DNA of 64,000 nucleotides, from the NCBI RefSeq assembly GCF_013761175.1, contig NZ_JACDUR010000002.1:688816-752815 (forward strand). Direction: 5' to 3'. Below the pieces are notes generated by a model. The model had not been told where the DNA came from and did not search any database. It was given only the letters and a program-made list of their open reading frames with translations. Below are positions 50,092 through 59,547 of this stretch, one piece after another. The stretch is from Nonomuraea soli (GTDB lineage: Bacteria > Actinomycetota > Actinomycetes > Streptosporangiales > Streptosporangiaceae). The position numbers and the translations under genes are program-made. Every line of letters begins with the position of its first letter. Position 1 is the stretch's first letter.

Positions 50092-52761
50092 ATGGCAGAC
50101 ACGCCCCATCGGTACACGGCCGCGCTGGCCGCCGACCTGGAAGCTCGCTGGCAGGACGAGTGGGAGAAGCTCCGCGTCTTCGACGCCCCCGACCTCGACG
50201 AGCGCCCGAAGGCCTTCGTCATGGACATGTTCCCCTACCCCTCGGGGGCTGGCCTGCATGTCGGGCATCCTCTCGGCTACATCGCGACCGACGTCTACAG
50301 CCGCTTCCTGCGGATGACCGGCCACAACGTGCTCCACACGCTCGGCTACGACGCGTTCGGCCTGCCGGCCGAGCAGTACGCGGTCGAGACCGGCATCCAC
50401 CCGAAGGTCAGCACCGAGGCCAACATCGAGACGATGCGCCGCCAGCGCCGCCGCCTCGGCCTCGGCCAGGACGACCGCCGCGCCATCTCGACCATCGACC
50501 CGGGCTACTACCGGTGGACCCAGTGGATCTTCCTGAAGATCTTCAACTCCTGGTACGACCACGACGCCGGCAGGGCGCGGCCGATCGAGGAGCTCGTCGA
50601 CGAACTGGCGACCGGCGCTCGCGCCACCCCTGACGGCGCCGCCTGGGCCGAGCTGGGGGAAGCGGCCCGCGCCGAGGTGCTCAACGGCCACCGTCTGGCC
50701 TACCTCGCCACCGCCCCCGTCAACTGGTGCCCCGGCCTGGGCACGGTGCTGGCCGACGAGGAGGTCACCGCCGACGGCCGGTCGGAGCGCGGCAACTTCC
50801 CCGTCTTCAGGACCCAGCTTCGCCAGTGGATGATGCGCATCACCGCCTACGCCGACCGCCTCATCGACGACCTCGACCTGCTCGACTGGCCCGAGCCCAT
50901 CAAGGCGCAGCAGCGCAACTGGATCGGCCGGTCGCAGGGCGCCCGCATCGAGTTCGCCCTGCCGGGCACCGAGGAGCGGCTGGCCGTCTTCACCACCAGG
51001 CCCGACACGCTGCCAGGCGTGACCTTCCTGGCCCTGGCGCCCGAGCATCCGCTCGCCGCCCGGCTGGCGCCCGCGTCGTGGCCGGACGGCACGCCCGCCG
51101 CGTGGACGGGCGGCCACGCGAGCCCCGCCGAGGCCGTCGCGCACAGCACGAGCGCGGCCGCCTCCCGGTCCGACCTCGAACGCCAGGCGGGAGGCCGGGC
51201 GGTCAGCGGCGCCTTCACCGGCGCCTACGTCAGCCACCCCGCCGACGGGCGGCCGCTGCCGGTGTTCGTCGCCGACTACGTGCTGCCGTCGTACGGCACC
51301 GGCGCCGTCATGGGGGTGCCCGCCCACGACGAGCGCGACGAGCGGTTCGCCCTCGCCTTCGGCCTGCCCGTCGACACCTCCCCGCTGTCGGGTGACCCGT
51401 GGCCGCTGGAGACCAGGTACAAGCTGCGCGACTGGCTGTTCAGCCGCCAGCGCTACTGGGGCGAGCCCTTCCCGGTCGTCTACGACGCCGACGACGTCCC
51501 CCACCCGCTCCCAGAGTCGATGCTCCCCGTCGGCCTGCCCGACGTCGACGACTACCGGCCGCGCACGTTCGACCCGTACGATCGCGACTCGCGTCCCGAG
51601 ACCCCGCTGACGCGCAGCCCCGAGTGGGTCACCGTCACCCTCGACCTCGGCCAGGGGCCGCGCGAGTACCGCCGCGACGTCAACACCATGCCCAACTGGG
51701 CGGGTTCCTGCTTCTACGAGCTGCGCTACGTCGACCCCGGCAACGAGCGGCGCCTCGTCGACCCGGAGCTGGAGCGCTACTGGATGGGCCCCGGCCCCGA
51801 GCGTCCCGCGGGCGGCGTCGACCTCTACGTCGGCGGCGCCGAGCACGCCGTGCTGCACCTGCTGTACGCGCGCTTCTGGCACAAGGTCCTGCACGATCTG
51901 GGCTACGTCTCCTCGCGGGAGCCGTTCCACAAGCTCGTCAACCAGGGCATGATCCAGGCCTACGTCTACCGTGACAGCCGTGGCTTCGCCGTACCGGCGG
52001 CCGAGGTCGAGGAGCGTGACGGCGCGTACGTGTACAACGGCGAGCCGGTCACCCGCACCCTGGGCAAGATGGGCAAGTCCCTGAAGAACACGGTGACGCC
52101 CGACGAGATCTGCGACGAGTACGGCGCCGACACCCTGCGCCTGTACGAGATGAGCACCGGGCCGCTCGAGGCCGCGCGCCCCTGGGAGACCAAGGCCGTC
52201 GTCGGCTCGCAGCGCTTCCTGCAGCGGTTGTGGCGCATCGTCGTCGACGAGGAGACCGGACGGGCCACGGTCGCCGACGTCGCGGCCGACGAGCCGACGC
52301 TGCGCCTGCTCGCCAGGACGACCGCCGAGGTGCGCGCCGACATGGAGGGGCTGCGCTTCAACACGGCCATCGCCAAGCTCATCTCCCTGACCAACCACGT
52401 CACCCGCTCCTCGGGTCCCACCCCGCGCGTGGTCGCCGAATCCCTGACGCTGCTGGTCGCCCCGCTGGCGCCGCACATCGCCGAGGAACTGTGGCACCGG
52501 CTCGGCCACGAGGGGTCCCTGGCCTACGAGCCCTACCCCACGGCCGACCCCGACCTGGTGGCCGAGGAGACGGTCACCTGCGTCGTCCAGGTCAACGGCA
52601 GGCTCAGGGGACGGCTCACGGTGCCGTCCGCCATCACCGCGGCCGAGCTGGAGAGCCTGGCCCTGGGCGATCCCGGCGTGCGGGCGGCGCTGGGATCGCG
52701 GCCGGTGCAGCGCGTGGTCGTGCGGGCGCCGGGGCTGGTCAACATCGTCCCCGCACGGTGA
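50092..52761 (+). CDS. leuS: Leucyl-tRNA synthetase with shortened editing insertion
   Basis: An 889-residue class I synthetase that charges tRNA-Leu. The HIGH-type motif is HVGHPLGY (about residue 56-63), the zinc/connective region has [15 protein letters not shown], the editing domain has the threonine-rich [10 protein letters not shown], and the KMSKS-type motif is KMGKSLKN. The C-terminal anticodon-binding and tail domains are complete. Compared with usual LeuRS, about 45 residues are missing after [18 protein letters not shown]: the block that normally contains GDGxLVNS is absent and the chain passes straight to [17 protein letters not shown]. Start ATG 50092 gives the usual N-terminus. 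Confidence 0.95.
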   Translation: MADTPHRYTAALAADLEARWQDEWEKLRVFDAPDLDERPKAFVMDMFPYPSGAGLHVGHPLGYIATDVYSRFLRMTGHNVLHTLGYDAFGLPAEQYAVETGIHPKVSTEANIETMRRQRRRLGLGQDDRRAISTIDPGYYRWTQWIFLKIFNSWYDHDAGRARPIEELVDELATGARATPDGAAWAELGEAARAEVLNGHRLAYLATAPVNWCPGLGTVLADEEVTADGRSERGNFPVFRTQLRQWMMRITAYADRLIDDLDLLDWPEPIKAQQRNWIGRSQGARIEFALPGTEERLAVFTTRPDTLPGVTFLALAPEHPLAARLAPASWPDGTPAAWTGGHASPAEAVAHSTSAAASRSDLERQAGGRAVSGAFTGAYVSHPADGRPLPVFVADYVLPSYGTGAVMGVPAHDERDERFALAFGLPVDTSPLSGDPWPLETRYKLRDWLFSRQRYWGEPFPVVYDADDVPHPLPESMLPVGLPDVDDYRPRTFDPYDRDSRPETPLTRSPEWVTVTLDLGQGPREYRRDVNTMPNWAGSCFYELRYVDPGNERRLVDPELERYWMGPGPERPAGGVDLYVGGAEHAVLHLLYARFWHKVLHDLGYVSSREPFHKLVNQGMIQAYVYRDSRGFAVPAAEVEERDGAYVYNGEPVTRTLGKMGKSLKNTVTPDEICDEYGADTLRLYEMSTGPLEAARPWETKAVVGSQRFLQRLWRIVVDEETGRATVADVAADEPTLRLLARTTAEVRADMEGLRFNTAIAKLISLTNHVTRSSGPTPRVVAESLTLLVAPLAPHIAEELWHRLGHEGSLAYEPYPTADPDLVAEETVTCVVQVNGRLRGRLTVPSAITAAELESLALGDPGVRAALGSRPVQRVVVRAPGLVNIVPAR

Positions 52762-52801
52762 GCGGGGGTTGACCGCGGCCGCCTGAGGAAGGGACAGGTG
52801 T

Positions 52802-53203
52802 ATGACGTATGAACCCGATGCCGCGCACCGCAGGCCGCAGGACGCCGCGGACACCACCGTCGAGGCGGTGGGCAAGCTGTCCGAGGCGCTGGAGACGGTC
52901 GAGCGGGCGCGCGGCCACCTGTACGCCTTCCACCAGCTCACCGGCCGGGCCGACCTGATGCTCGACACCGTGGTCGACCAGCTGAAACAGGCCGGCCACG
53001 GTGATCTGGCCGCGCGCATCGGCGCCGAGCTGATCGGCCGCGACGTCATCGAGGACCGCTGGACCTTCCAGATCGTGGAGGAGTACGACGACGGCTACTA
53101 CGCCACCTTCCGCGAGCTGGAACGCGACGTGCGCGACCGCCTGCTCGACGGCCGCCGCCACGTCGCCGAGGCGGAGATGAAACGCCGCCGCCAGGGCGGC
53201 TGA
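52802..53203 (+). CDS. Conserved actinobacterial hypothetical protein
   Basis: A 133-residue, mostly helical acidic protein (AVGKLSEALETVERARGHLY, RADLMLDTVVDQLKQAGHGD, FQIVEEYDDGYYATFRELER). No signal, membrane helix or catalytic motif is visible. It lies 40 bases after leuS with GGAAGGGACAGG upstream of the start, so it may be co-transcribed. Function unknown. Confidence 0.8.
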   Translation: MTYEPDAAHRRPQDAADTTVEAVGKLSEALETVERARGHLYAFHQLTGRADLMLDTVVDQLKQAGHGDLAARIGAELIGRDVIEDRWTFQIVEEYDDGYYATFRELERDVRDRLLDGRRHVAEAEMKRRRQGG

Positions 53204-53219
53204 CCGCAAGGAGCCCGGT

Positions 53220-54236
53220 TCAGATCGGGCCGGGCCGGAATCCCGTCGTGCTCTCGCGGATCATCAGCCGGTAACCGGCCCGCATCTCCTTCGGCGGCCG
53301 GCCAGACCGGCCGTCGAGGCGGAGCTTGAGCAGGTCGACCGCCATGCCCGCCAGCTGCGCCTTGTCGGGTGCGACCGTCGTGAGCGTGGGCGTGCTGTAA
53401 CGTCCGTCCTCGATGTCGTCGAGCCCCGCGAGCGCCACGTCCTCGGGGACACGCAGCCCCGAGGCGAGCACCGCGCGCATCGCGCCCAGGGCGAGCAGGT
53501 CGTTGAAGCAGAAGACCGCGTCGGGCGGCGACGGCGAGCGCAGCAGCCTGGTCATCGCGGCGGCGCCCTCCGCGCGCTGGTAACGCTCGACCTCGGCCGT
53601 GATCTCCACCAGGCCGTGGGCGGCGATCGCCTCGCGGTAGCCGGCCAGGCGCAGGGGAGAGGTGCCGCTGACGGACTGGTCCTGCACTCCCAGGGCGGCG
53701 ATCCTGGTGCGGCCGAGGCCGATGAGGTGCTCGGTGATGTCGCGGGCGGCGCGCACGTTGTCGATGGCGACGTGGTCGGCGGGACCGTCGTAGATGCGCT
53801 CGCCGAGCAGGACCAGCGCCGTGTCGTCGGTGCGCGCGGCCAGCTCGTCGGCGCCGATCGAGATGGGACTGAAGATCAGCCCGTCGACGCGGTGGTCGCG
53901 CACGCCGTCGAGGACCTGCCGCTCGCGCCGCAGGCTGCCGTCGGTCTGCTCGATGACGACCAGCCAGCGGTGCTCGGCCGCGGCCTGGATGACGAACCTG
54001 GACAGCTCGGCGAAGTACGGCGCGTCGAGCTCGGGCAGGGCCAGGGCGATGACGCCGGTACGGCCCTGCCGCAGGTTGCGGGCCGAGAGGTTGGGCCGGT
54101 ACCCGAGCCGGGTCAGGGCGTCCTCGACCTTGAGCCGGGTGGCGGGCGAGACGTGGGTGTAGCCGTTGACGACGTTGGACACCGTCTTGACCGACACTCC
54201 GGCCAGCTCGGCCACGTCCCGCAGGCTCGCTCCCAT
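53220..54236 (-). CDS. LacI-family transcriptional repressor
   Basis: A 338-residue LacI regulator. The helix-turn-helix and hinge are ASLRDVAELAGVSVKTVSNV, VNGYTHVSPATRLKVEDALT and RLGYRPNLSARNLR. The sugar-binding domain follows (IALALPELDAPYFAELSRFV; DAVFCFNDLLALGAMRAVLA; PEDVALAGLDDIEDG). ATG 54236 puts the DNA-binding domain at the N-terminus; ATG 54266 would place operator DNA inside the coding region. It is divergent from the arabinofuranosidase operon and very likely represses it in the absence of an arabinose-containing sugar. Confidence 0.92.
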   Translation of the reverse strand: MGASLRDVAELAGVSVKTVSNVVNGYTHVSPATRLKVEDALTRLGYRPNLSARNLRQGRTGVIALALPELDAPYFAELSRFVIQAAAEHRWLVVIEQTDGSLRRERQVLDGVRDHRVDGLIFSPISIGADELAARTDDTALVLLGERIYDGPADHVAIDNVRAARDITEHLIGLGRTRIAALGVQDQSVSGTSPLRLAGYREAIAAHGLVEITAEVERYQRAEGAAAMTRLLRSPSPPDAVFCFNDLLALGAMRAVLASGLRVPEDVALAGLDDIEDGRYSTPTLTTVAPDKAQLAGMAVDLLKLRLDGRSGRPPKEMRAGYRLMIRESTTGFRPGPI

Positions 54237-54248
54237 GGAAGTCGATGG

Positions 54249-54291
54249 TAAACGTTCCAGCCCCATTTACAACGTTGGAACAACGTTGTAG
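54249..54291. promoter_or_regulatory. Triple AACGTT operator of the arabinoside locus
   Basis: AACGTT cores occur at 54251-54256, 54271-54276 and 54282-54287. The last two are within ACAACGTTG-type palindromes (ACAACGTTGT is perfect). Spacings of 20 and 11 bases keep all three on one helix face. CG-centred palindromes are the normal LacI-family operator form, and the sites lie between the divergent lacI-type gene and the GH51 operon. Confidence 0.82.
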
Positions 54292-54336
54292 AAACACTGC
54301 AACACACGACCGCCCCCCGACGGAGAGGCCATCCCC

Positions 54337-55842
54337 TTGACGACTCGTGCCCGCCTCACCCTCGACCCCGCCTTCCGCGTCGCCCCGGTGGAACCGCGCC
54401 TGTTCGGCTCCTTCGTCGAGCACATGGGCCGCTGCGTGTACACGGGGATCTTCGAGCCGGGTCACCCGAGCGCCGGACCGGACGGCTTCCGCACGGACGT
54501 CCTGGAGCTGGTGCGCGAGCTCGGCGTCACGCTGGTGCGCTACCCGGGCGGCAACTTCGTCTCCAACCACCGCTGGGAGGACGGCGTGGGCCCGGCCGAG
54601 CACCGGCCCACCACACTCGACCTGGCCTGGCGCACCGTCGAGGACAACAGCTTCGGGCTGAACGAGTTCATGGCCTGGACCGCCAGGGCCGAGGTGGAGC
54701 CGATGATGGCGCTCAACCTCGGCACCCGCGGCGTCGCGGAGGCCCTGAACCTGGTCGAGTACGCGACCTTCCCGGCCGGGACCCGCTGGTCGGAGCTGCG
54801 CCGCTCGCACGGGGCCGACAAACCGCACGACATCCGCCTGTGGTGCCTGGGCAACGAGCTGGACGGCCCCTGGCAGATGGGCCACAAGACGGCCAGGGAG
54901 TACGGCAGGCTCGCGGCCGAGACGGCACGCGCGCTGAAGCGGTTCGACCCCACGCTCTCCCTGGTCGCCTGCGGCAGCTCCAACAGCTCCATCCCGACCT
55001 TCGGCAGCTGGGAGGCGCAGGTGCTGGAGGAGACCTACGACCTGGTCGACTACATCTCCCTGCACGCCTACTACGACCCCTCCGACGGCGACGCCGACTC
55101 CTTCCTGGCCAGCGCGGCCGACATGGAGCACATGATCCGCTCCGTCGCCGCCACCGCCGACCACGTCGCGGCCACGCTCCGCAGCCGCAAACGGCTCAAG
55201 CTCTCCTTCGACGAGTGGAACGTGTGGTACCAGAGCCGCTTCGGCGGCGAATCGTCACTCGACTGGGCCAGGCACCCCCGGCTCATCGAGGACCGCTACG
55301 ACGTCACCGACGCCGTGGTCGTCGGCAGCCTGCTCATCACGCTGCTGCGCAACGCCGACCGGGTGGGCGTCGCCTGCCAGGCCCAGCTCGCCAACGTCAT
55401 CGCCCCCATCATGACCGAGCCGGGCGGGCCCGCCTGGCGGCAGAGCATCTTCCACCCCTTCGCCCTGACCGCCCGCCACGCCCGCGGCGAGGTCCTGCGC
55501 GTGGAGCCGGAGGCGGCCACGATCGAGACCGCCAGGTACGGCGAGGTCCCGGCCGTGTGGGCGACGGCCACCCACGATCCCGCCACCGGGGCGATGACGC
55601 TGTTCGCCGTCAACCGCGACCGGGGCGCGGCCTGCGACCTGGACGTCGTGCTGCCCGGCGGGCTCGAACCCGTCGAGCACGTCGAACTCGCCGACGAGGA
55701 CCCCTCCGCCGCCAACAGCGCGGCCCAGCCGTACCGCGTGGTGCCGCGCCCCGGCTCCGGCCTGCGCCACCAGGACCGCCTGGCCACGCTCACCCTCCCT
55801 CCGACCTCATGGACCATGGTTCGCTTCGCCGTAAAGGAGTAA
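54337..55842 (+). CDS. Alpha-L-arabinofuranosidase (GH51)
   Basis: A 501-residue intracellular glycosidase that removes alpha-L-arabinofuranosyl residues from oligosaccharides. The acid/base glutamate is in LWCLGNELDGPWQMGH and the nucleophile glutamate in KLSFDEWNVWY. The N-terminal block LFGSFVEHMGRCVYTGIFEP and RYPGGNFVSNHRWEDGVG are GH51 signatures. The C-terminal beta-domain is complete. It starts with TTG 54337, eight bases after GGAGAGG. No signal peptide, so it acts on imported oligosaccharides. It leads the operon with the sugar importer. Confidence 0.95.
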   Translation: MTTRARLTLDPAFRVAPVEPRLFGSFVEHMGRCVYTGIFEPGHPSAGPDGFRTDVLELVRELGVTLVRYPGGNFVSNHRWEDGVGPAEHRPTTLDLAWRTVEDNSFGLNEFMAWTARAEVEPMMALNLGTRGVAEALNLVEYATFPAGTRWSELRRSHGADKPHDIRLWCLGNELDGPWQMGHKTAREYGRLAAETARALKRFDPTLSLVACGSSNSSIPTFGSWEAQVLEETYDLVDYISLHAYYDPSDGDADSFLASAADMEHMIRSVAATADHVAATLRSRKRLKLSFDEWNVWYQSRFGGESSLDWARHPRLIEDRYDVTDAVVVGSLLITLLRNADRVGVACQAQLANVIAPIMTEPGGPAWRQSIFHPFALTARHARGEVLRVEPEAATIETARYGEVPAVWATATHDPATGAMTLFAVNRDRGAACDLDVVLPGGLEPVEHVELADEDPSAANSAAQPYRVVPRPGSGLRHQDRLATLTLPPTSWTMVRFAVKE

Positions 55843-55846
55843 GGAC

Positions 55847-57187
55847 ATGACGCACCACCTGAGCCGTCGCGGCTTTCTCGGCCTGACGGGGGCGGCGGGC
55901 CTGACCGCGGCCGTGGCGGCGTGCGGCGGAGGGACCAGGATCGGTTCCGGAGCCGCCTCGCCGACCGCCGCCGCGCCCACGTTCACCGGCGGTGAGTACG
56001 CCGGCCCCAAGGTCACCCTCAGCTACTGGAACGGGTTCACCGGCGGCGACGGCCCGCACATGCGCTCCATGGTCGACGCCTTCAACAAGCAGTACGCCGG
56101 GCGCATCGAGGTGCGCAACGTCACCCGGCGCTGGGAGGACCTCTACCCCGCCGTCCCGACCGCCATCACCGCCGGGAACGGCCCCGACGTGGCGATCATC
56201 CACAACGACTGGATCGGCACCTTCGCCGCCCGCCAGGTGCTCATCCCGCTCGACGACGTGGTGGGCGCGCTGGAGCTCACCGAGAGCGACTTCATCCCGG
56301 CCGTGTGGAACGCCGGCGTCTACGCGGGCAAACGCTACAGCGTGCCCCTCGACGTGCACTGCCTGGCCGACTACTTCAACGGCGCCCACCTGGAGAAGAT
56401 CGGGCTGCAGGACGCGCCCGCCGACAAGGCGGGCTACGAGCAGGCGCTGTCCGAGCTGAAGAAGTCCGGCGTCGCCCACCCCTTCTGGATGCCCAACAAG
56501 TGGCCCGCGCACCTGATGTTCATGAGCCTGCTCTGGCAGCACGGCGGCGAGCTGTACAGCGAGGACGGCACCCGCGCCCTGTGGGGCTCCGAGCAGGGCG
56601 TGGAGGCGCTGAACTGGATGGTCCGCCAGATCGACGACGGCTACAGCCCCGCCAAGGTGGCCATCGACAGCCAGTACGCCGCCTTCAAGAACGGCCAGGT
56701 CAGCCTCACCTGGGACGGCATCTGGCAGATCAACGACCTCAAGGGCAACGCGCCGAGCCTGAAGTGGGGCCTGGCCGCTATCCCGAACATCGGCGGCACG
56801 GCGGCGGCCTGGAGCGCCTCCCACAACTTCGTCCTCACCGCCCAGGCGGGCAAGGACGCCAACAAGGTGCAGGCCGCCAAGGCCTTCGTCGACCACATGA
56901 GCCGCCAGTCCACCGAGTGGGCCAAGGCCGGCATGATCCCGGCGCGCAACTCCGCCAGGCAGGCGCCGGAGGTCGCCGGGCTCCCGCAGGTCAAGCTGGC
57001 CGCCGACGTCGGCATCTTCCACTTCCTGCCCGCCCTGCCCGGCGTGGGCGACGTGCAGAGCAAGGCGCTGGAGCTGGCGGTGGCCAAGGCCGTCCTCAAG
57101 CAGGCGAGCCCGGCGGACGCGCTGAAGGAGGGCGTGGCCACGGCGGACAAGCTCCTGGCCGACAACAAGCGGAAGTACGCTCAGTGA
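55847..57187 (+). CDS. Sugar ABC transporter substrate-binding lipoprotein
   Basis: A 446-residue extracellular binding protein of the family 1 sugar type. The N-terminus combines a twin-arginine motif (HLSRRGFLGLTG) with a lipobox VAAC (cysteine near residue 25), so it is probably a Tat-exported lipoprotein. The binding domain has VTLSYWNGFTGGDGPHMRSM and NGPDVAIIHNDWIGTFA. It begins four bases after the arabinofuranosidase stop and overlaps the permease start (GTGA). Arabino-oligosaccharides are the likely ligand. Confidence 0.93.
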   Translation: MTHHLSRRGFLGLTGAAGLTAAVAACGGGTRIGSGAASPTAAAPTFTGGEYAGPKVTLSYWNGFTGGDGPHMRSMVDAFNKQYAGRIEVRNVTRRWEDLYPAVPTAITAGNGPDVAIIHNDWIGTFAARQVLIPLDDVVGALELTESDFIPAVWNAGVYAGKRYSVPLDVHCLADYFNGAHLEKIGLQDAPADKAGYEQALSELKKSGVAHPFWMPNKWPAHLMFMSLLWQHGGELYSEDGTRALWGSEQGVEALNWMVRQIDDGYSPAKVAIDSQYAAFKNGQVSLTWDGIWQINDLKGNAPSLKWGLAAIPNIGGTAAAWSASHNFVLTAQAGKDANKVQAAKAFVDHMSRQSTEWAKAGMIPARNSARQAPEVAGLPQVKLAADVGIFHFLPALPGVGDVQSKALELAVAKAVLKQASPADALKEGVATADKLLADNKRKYAQ

Positions 57188-58071
57188 GCGGTGTGACGGC
57201 ACGGCGCATGCGGTGGTGGACGCCGTACGCGTTCCTCGCGCCCTACCTGGCGCTGTTCACGGTCTTCATGATCGTGCCCATCGGCTTCGGGTTCTGGACC
57301 TCGCTGCACGAGTGGGACATCAACCTGCCCGCCAAGCCGTTCGTCGGGCTCGGCAACTACGCCGAGCTGTTTGACCCCGGCAGCGTCGACGGCGGGCGCT
57401 TCTGGACGGCGATGCGGGCCACGGGCATCTTCACCGTCGCCTCCGTCCCGATCCTCGTCGTCCTCCCGCTGCTGGTCGCGCTGCTGATGAACGGCCGGTT
57501 CGCCGGGCGCAACGTCTACCGCGCCGTCTACTTCGCGCCCTACGTGCTCGGGGTGGCCGTGGTCGGCCTGCTGTGGCGCTTCCTGCTCGACGGCAACATC
57601 GGCCTGGTCAACCACTACCTCGGGCTCGACGTGCAGTGGACCACGGACCTGCCGCCCGCGTGGATCGCCCTGGTGGGCGTGACCGTGTGGTGGACGCTGG
57701 GGCTCAACTCCGTCATCTTCCTGGCCGGGCTGCAGGACATCCCGCGCGAGCTGCACGAAGCCGCGATGGTCGACGGCGCGGGAGCGTGGCGGCGCTTCCT
57801 GGCGGTGACCCTGCCCGGCCTGCGTCCCGTCCTGGTGTTCGTGGTCAACGCCACCATCCTGGCCTCGGCGAACATGTTCGGGCAGTCCTACCTGATCACC
57901 GCCGGGGCTCCCGCCGACCAGACCAAGACCGCGATCTACCTGATCGCCGAGACCGGCCTGCGCCAGTTCGACATGGGAACGGCCTCCGCGATGAGCTTCA
58001 TCCTTGCGGCGTTCCTCATGGCGGCCAGCGTCCTGGTGTTCGGCGCCTTCAGAGACAGGCGCAGACCATGA
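57184..58071 (+). CDS. Sugar ABC transporter permease (first)
   Basis: A 295-residue permease with six helices (WTPYAFLAPYLALFTVFMIVPI opening). The EAA coupling loop is ELHEAAMVDGAGAWRRFLAVTLP, which fits the sugar-transporter consensus. GTG 57184 overlaps the binding-protein stop. It pairs with the next permease. Confidence 0.94.
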   Translation: MSGVTARRMRWWTPYAFLAPYLALFTVFMIVPIGFGFWTSLHEWDINLPAKPFVGLGNYAELFDPGSVDGGRFWTAMRATGIFTVASVPILVVLPLLVALLMNGRFAGRNVYRAVYFAPYVLGVAVVGLLWRFLLDGNIGLVNHYLGLDVQWTTDLPPAWIALVGVTVWWTLGLNSVIFLAGLQDIPRELHEAAMVDGAGAWRRFLAVTLPGLRPVLVFVVNATILASANMFGQSYLITAGAPADQTKTAIYLIAETGLRQFDMGTASAMSFILAAFLMAASVLVFGAFRDRRRP

Positions 58072-58904
58072 CCCGAGACCTGCGCACCCTGCGGCGCGCG
58101 CTGCTGCACCTCGTCCTCGCCGTGATCGCGGCGCTCTACCTCAGCCCGCTGCTCTACATGCTGGTCACCTCGTTCAAGACCCGCGAGGCGGCCCAGTCGA
58201 CCACGCCCCGATGGGTTCCCGATCCGGTGACCGCCGACGCCTACCGCGAGATTCTCACCAGTCCCGACAGCCCGGTCCTGACCTGGTTCCTCAACAGCCT
58301 GCTGGCCGCGACCGGGCACGCGGCGCTGGTGCTGGCCACCGCGGCGCCCGCCGCCTACGCCCTGGCCAGGCTGCGCTTCCGCCTGCGCACGCCGATCTTC
58401 TCGATGATCGTGGCGACGCTCTTCGTGCCCCCGGTGGTCCTGCTGATCCCCAACTTCCTCATCGTCAACGAGCTGGCCTGGATCGACAGCCTGCCCGCCG
58501 TCATCGTCCCGGCCGTGGCGGGCGCGTTCGGCGTGTTCTTCCTGCGCCAGTTCTTCCTCACGCTGCCCGCCGAGCTGGAGGAGGCCGCCGAGCTCGACGG
58601 GTGCAACCGCTGGCAGATCTTCGTCTCGATCGCGCTGCCGCTGTCGAAACCGGCGCTGGCGACGCTCTTCCTGCTGTCGTTCCTGGCCAACTGGAACGAC
58701 TTCCTGTGGCCCATCTACGTGCTGCTGAGCCCGGAGGCGCTCACGCTCCCCGCCGGGCTCGGCAACTTCCAGGGGGCCAACAACATCCGCTACGACCTGC
58801 TGATGGCCGGAGCGGTGATCGCCAGCCTCCCGGTGATCCTTCTCTACCTCGTGGCCCAGCGATGGGTCATCGAGGGCATCTCACGCTCGGGCATCCGCGG
58901 CTAG
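58068..58904 (+). CDS. Sugar ABC transporter permease (second)
   Basis: A 278-residue MalG-type permease with six helices and the EAA loop ELEEAAELDGCNRWQIFVSIALP. ATG 58068 overlaps the preceding stop (ATGA). The 3' end overlaps the convergent fasciclin gene by four bases. No ATPase gene is in the operon; actinomycetes often energise such importers with a shared MsiK-type ATPase encoded elsewhere. Confidence 0.94.
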   Translation: MTRDLRTLRRALLHLVLAVIAALYLSPLLYMLVTSFKTREAAQSTTPRWVPDPVTADAYREILTSPDSPVLTWFLNSLLAATGHAALVLATAAPAAYALARLRFRLRTPIFSMIVATLFVPPVVLLIPNFLIVNELAWIDSLPAVIVPAVAGAFGVFFLRQFFLTLPAELEEAAELDGCNRWQIFVSIALPLSKPALATLFLLSFLANWNDFLWPIYVLLSPEALTLPAGLGNFQGANNIRYDLLMAGAVIASLPVILLYLVAQRWVIEGISRSGIRG

Positions 58905-59503
58905 CTGGGCATCAGGACCTTGTCGATGATGTACACGGTCGCGTTCGCCGTGGGCACGTTGCCGCAGACGACCTTGGCGTCGTTGACGGTGTAGGACTCG
59001 CCCGAGCCCTTGGCGCTCACCGTGCCGCCCTGCAGCGTGGTGAGCTCGGCGGCGGCCAGGTCGGCCGGCGCCTTCTTGCCCGCCACCACGTGGTAGGTGA
59101 GGATCTTGGTGAGCATGGCCTTGTCGGCCAGCACCTTGTCCAGCGTCTCCTTCGGGATGGCGGCGAAGGCGTCGTTCGTGGGCGCGAAGACGGTGACGTC
59201 CTTGGCGGAGTTGAGCGTGTCGACCAGGCCGGCCTGCTTGACCGCGGTGACCAGGGTCGACAGGACCGGGTTGTTCGACGCGGCGGTGGCCACCGGGTCG
59301 TCGGCCATGCCGGTGAAGCTGCCTTCGCCGTCGGCCGGTACGGCGGAGCAGGCCGATCCGAACGGCCCGTCCGCCATGGCGGGGCTCGACGAGGCGGCGG
59401 GCTTGGGCTCGGCGGCGGCGTTCTCGGCGCCACCGGAGGAGCAGCCCGTCACCATGACGAGCGCCGTGACGGCGGTGGCGAGGAAACCGATGCGGTGATT
59501 CAT
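58901..59503 (-). CDS. Fasciclin-domain lipoprotein (MPT70/83-like)
   Basis: A 200-residue exported protein. Lipoprotein signal: hydrophobic FLATAVTALVMV and lipobox VTGC (cysteine near 21). One fasciclin domain spans about 65-200 (PVLSTLVTAVKQAGLVDTLN, DVTVFAPTNDAFAAIPKETL, LTKILTYHVVAGKKAPADLA, NATVYIIDKVLMPS). A cysteine pair in the mature part resembles mycobacterial MPT70/MPT83. AGGAG precedes ATG 59503. It follows the molybdopterin protein by 44 bases and is probably part of the SigK regulon. Confidence 0.92.
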   Translation of the reverse strand: MNHRIGFLATAVTALVMVTGCSSGGAENAAAEPKPAASSSPAMADGPFGSACSAVPADGEGSFTGMADDPVATAASNNPVLSTLVTAVKQAGLVDTLNSAKDVTVFAPTNDAFAAIPKETLDKVLADKAMLTKILTYHVVAGKKAPADLAAAELTTLQGGTVSAKGSGESYTVNDAKVVCGNVPTANATVYIIDKVLMPS

Positions 59504-59547
59504 GGGATTCTCCTTGATTGCGGTTACTTGTGCGGTTGAGGGTGCGG

